From: Thermincola carboxydiphila
GTDB lineage: Bacteria; Bacillota; Thermincolia; Thermincolales; UBA2595
Assembly: GCA_016841725.1 (NCBI GenBank)
Contig: JAENYP010000006.1
Location: forward strand, 1 to 64,000
DNA length: 64,000 bases
Reading direction: 5' to 3'
Shown here: one piece after another, positions 62,364 to 64,000 of the stretch
Numbering within the stretch: the stretch's first letter is position 1
Layout of the letters: the number at the start of each line of letters is the position of its first letter
Notes under the pieces: model-generated
Databases searched by the model: none
Seen by the model: the letters and a program-made list of their open reading frames with translations, nothing else
Told to the model about the DNA's origin: nothing
Translations under genes and position numbers: made by a program

Positions 62364-64000
62364 ATGAAAAAAAACATTTCTTTATTGATTATGTTAATGC
62401 TCTTGCAATTGTTTGTTGGTGTGACACCAGTGATTGCAGAAGAAGAAAAGGTTGAAAAGGGTATTGAAAAAGGTATTGAAAAAGAAGAGCCGGTTCAAGA
62501 CATGATGATGCTTAATATTGCGCCTATGTCTGGGGAGCCCTTTACCGGAGCAATAGATTCTGATGGAACCTATCAACTGCCCGAGGAATTTACAGGAGCT
62601 ATTACCATTGGGAATGAAGTAACATCGGTTACGGTCATTGGCAATGGTGTGGAGAGCCAGCATATAAATACATATATTGTCGTAGCAAGTGGGAGAATCG
62701 ACCCTTTAACTCTTACGATTGAAAATTTGAATATAAAAGCACTATACAATAAACCGGGAATAGATTTCGGTTCCGGCGGATCTTATGACCATATACTATA
62801 TATAAGTGGTGCCTCCAAAGTAGCAGGAGGTGGAAACTGTGCAGGGATACATGTACCTGAGGGGGTATCTCTGGCTATTGCATCAGGATCCGATGAATCA
62901 TCACTTGAAGCTGTAGGAGGCGAATATGGAGCGGGTATCGGCGGTGGCGGAAGTTTAGATGGAGATGGAGGCTCAGGAGGCACAATAACAGTCTCCGGTG
63001 GAACTGTAACAGCCACAGGAGGTCGTTTGGGAGCGGGGATCGGCGGTGGAGGAAGTCAGTATGAAAATGGAGGCTCAGGAGGCACCATAACAATCTCCGG
63101 TGGAAGTATAGAAGCCACAGGAGGCGGTGCTGCAGCGGGCATCGGCTGTGGAGGAGGAGCGTTTGGAAATGGAGGCTCAGGAGGTGAAATAACAATCTCC
63201 GGTGGAACTGTAACAGCCGCAGGAGGTCATTTGGGAGCAGGCATTGGCGGTGGAAACAAAGGCTCAGGAGGCAGAATAACAGTTTTTGGTGGAAGTGTAT
63301 CAGCCGCAGGAGGAAACTATGGAGCAGGCATCGGCGGCGGTGGTAATGGAGATATGGGAACGTGGCAGGTAATCCCAGGAGGTTCAGGAGGCACCATAAC
63401 AGTCTCCGGTGGAAGTGTAACAGCTACAGGAGGATACTATGGAGCGGGCATCGGCGGTGGAGGATGTTACAAGGATGGTGGAGGCTCAGGAGGCATAATA
63501 ACAATCTCCGGCGGAACTGTAACAGCCACAGGAGGATCATCTGATATGGAATTAGAAGGAGAAGGCCATGCGGCAGTGGGCATCGGCGGTGGAGGAAGTC
63601 ACAAAAATAATGGAGGCGCAGGAGGCACCATCATCATCAATAACCACCCTACAGTCATAGCTACCCATGGAACAGCTGCTGGTATCGCTGATATTGGAAA
63701 TGGATATAATGCTGCAGGATCAACTATTATAAAGCGTGATAATGAAAGTGGCCCAGATTTAACATATATAAGACTAGAAGTTCAAAATTTGCCGCCTGAT
63801 ACGGGAAATAAGATAAGCTTCAATGAACAGGAACATGAAATCGATAACGGTGGGCTGACTGGATTCTTTGTTGAAAAACCGACAGCGAGCATGGATATTA
63901 CCCTGAAACTTGCAGAAGATGAAGCAGAAACTGTAATAAATATAAATCCGGGAGATGTTCAAAACAGCAGGATAACGTTAAATGAAAACATAACCATCAC
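62364..64000 (+). CDS. Secreted glycine-rich tandem-repeat protein (3' end beyond window)
   Basis: An open frame of at least 545 codons with no stop to the window edge. It starts with a signal peptide (LLIMLMLLQLFVGVTPVIA, cleavage near residue 26) and an EKxEKGIEKG linker. From about residue 190 to 410 there are seven or so imperfect repeats of 25-40 residues. Each combines an AGIGGGGS-type block with a GGSGGTITISGGTVTATGG-type block, as in parallel beta-helix surface proteins. A further beta region follows (TYIRLEVQNLPPDTGNKISF). The ATG is about 7 nt after GGGGGAAG. Its likely location is the cell surface. Function is unknown. Confidence 0.85.
   Translation, partial: MKKNISLLIMLMLLQLFVGVTPVIAEEEKVEKGIEKGIEKEEPVQDMMMLNIAPMSGEPFTGAIDSDGTYQLPEEFTGAITIGNEVTSVTVIGNGVESQHINTYIVVASGRIDPLTLTIENLNIKALYNKPGIDFGSGGSYDHILYISGASKVAGGGNCAGIHVPEGVSLAIASGSDESSLEAVGGEYGAGIGGGGSLDGDGGSGGTITVSGGTVTATGGRLGAGIGGGGSQYENGGSGGTITISGGSIEATGGGAAAGIGCGGGAFGNGGSGGEITISGGTVTAAGGHLGAGIGGGNKGSGGRITVFGGSVSAAGGNYGAGIGGGGNGDMGTWQVIPGGSGGTITVSGGSVTATGGYYGAGIGGGGCYKDGGGSGGIITISGGTVTATGGSSDMELEGEGHAAVGIGGGGSHKNNGGAGGTIIINNHPTVIATHGTAAGIADIGNGYNAAGSTIIKRDNESGPDLTYIRLEVQNLPPDTGNKISFNEQEHEIDNGGLTGFFVEKPTASMDITLKLAEDEAETVININPGDVQNSRITLNENITI

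Noticed and set aside
62783-63195. Minus-strand Pro- and His-rich frames
   Set aside because: They are the antisense of glycine-rich repeats in the real gene (62364 onward).
62997-63540. Direct repeats resembling a CRISPR array
   Set aside because: Repeats are imperfect, in coding frame and of variable spacing; they encode protein repeats.

Overview
The window looks like a piece of an anaerobic, endospore-lineage Firmicute of the Peptococcaceae / Desulfotomaculum type. This is an inference. It rests on strong GGAGG ribosome binding sites, frequent TTG and GTG starts, the core order pcrA-ligA-(AOR)-gatC-gatA-gatB, a tungsten-type aldehyde ferredoxin oxidoreductase, several Fe-S proteins, a NifV/homocitrate-synthase-like enzyme beside isocitrate dehydrogenase, an S-layer-homology protein and a c-di-GMP-I riboswitch. 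No rRNA, tRNA or CRISPR array was seen.

Layout. (1) 1-11.4 kb is an accessory, decaying region. Intact small genes (HxlR regulator, tag DNA glycosylase, flavodoxin, cupin, MFS transporter, YhhN, Fe-S protein, YmaF, methyltransferase) alternate with broken ones: two GNAT N-termini, an XRE C-terminus, a truncated TnpB, a truncated polysaccharide deacetylase and a GyrI-like gene with an internal deletion. It also holds an IS200/IS605 element and a roughly 290-nt segment (3108-3395) that folds into many helices and matches no class I could name with confidence. (2) 11.5-27.3 kb is core housekeeping: HELLH protein, PcrA helicase, NAD ligase, AOR, DUF3343, GatCAB, Nal1-like protease, NifV-like synthase and Icd, separated by clear intrinsic terminators. 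(3) 27.4-40.8 kb is an alpha-glucan and cell-surface block. A c-di-GMP riboswitch precedes a lipoprotein gene, followed by a stand-alone CBM25-like protein, a GT4 glycosyltransferase, a sugar-nucleotidyltransferase fused to a degenerate phosphohexomutase, a large SLH protein, a GH57 branching-enzyme-like protein, a DUF4912 protein and a GH15 glucoamylase-like protein. A second CBM25-like gene lies at 19.3 kb. Three related intergenic inverted repeats are scattered through 29-43.5 kb. (4) 40.9-47.8 kb has two CPBP proteases, small membrane proteins, a four-gene minus-strand operon ending in a second-type YidC, and RlmD. (5) 48-58.9 kb is a mobile-element graveyard. It contains two relics of an RlmD/RumA-like C-terminus (candidate attachment-site remnants), two large serine recombinases decayed in different places, an IS3 fragment, a frameshifted rhuM, an intact YefM/RelE-type toxin-antitoxin pair and cargo such as Cfa and an ArsR/AHSA1 operon with two operator palindromes. 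(6) 59-64 kb holds a MalT/SARP-like regulator and the start of a secreted glycine-rich repeat protein that runs off the window.

The most coherent function is the alpha-glucan block. A sugar nucleotide is made (nucleotidyltransferase), polymerised (GT4), branched (GH57) and bound or trimmed (CBM25, GH15), with surface (SLH) and c-di-GMP connections. Nothing in the sequence proves where the polymer is located. The strongest candidates for something undescribed are the structured RNA at 3108-3395, the intergenic inverted-repeat family, and the recombinase/RlmD-tail relic architecture.
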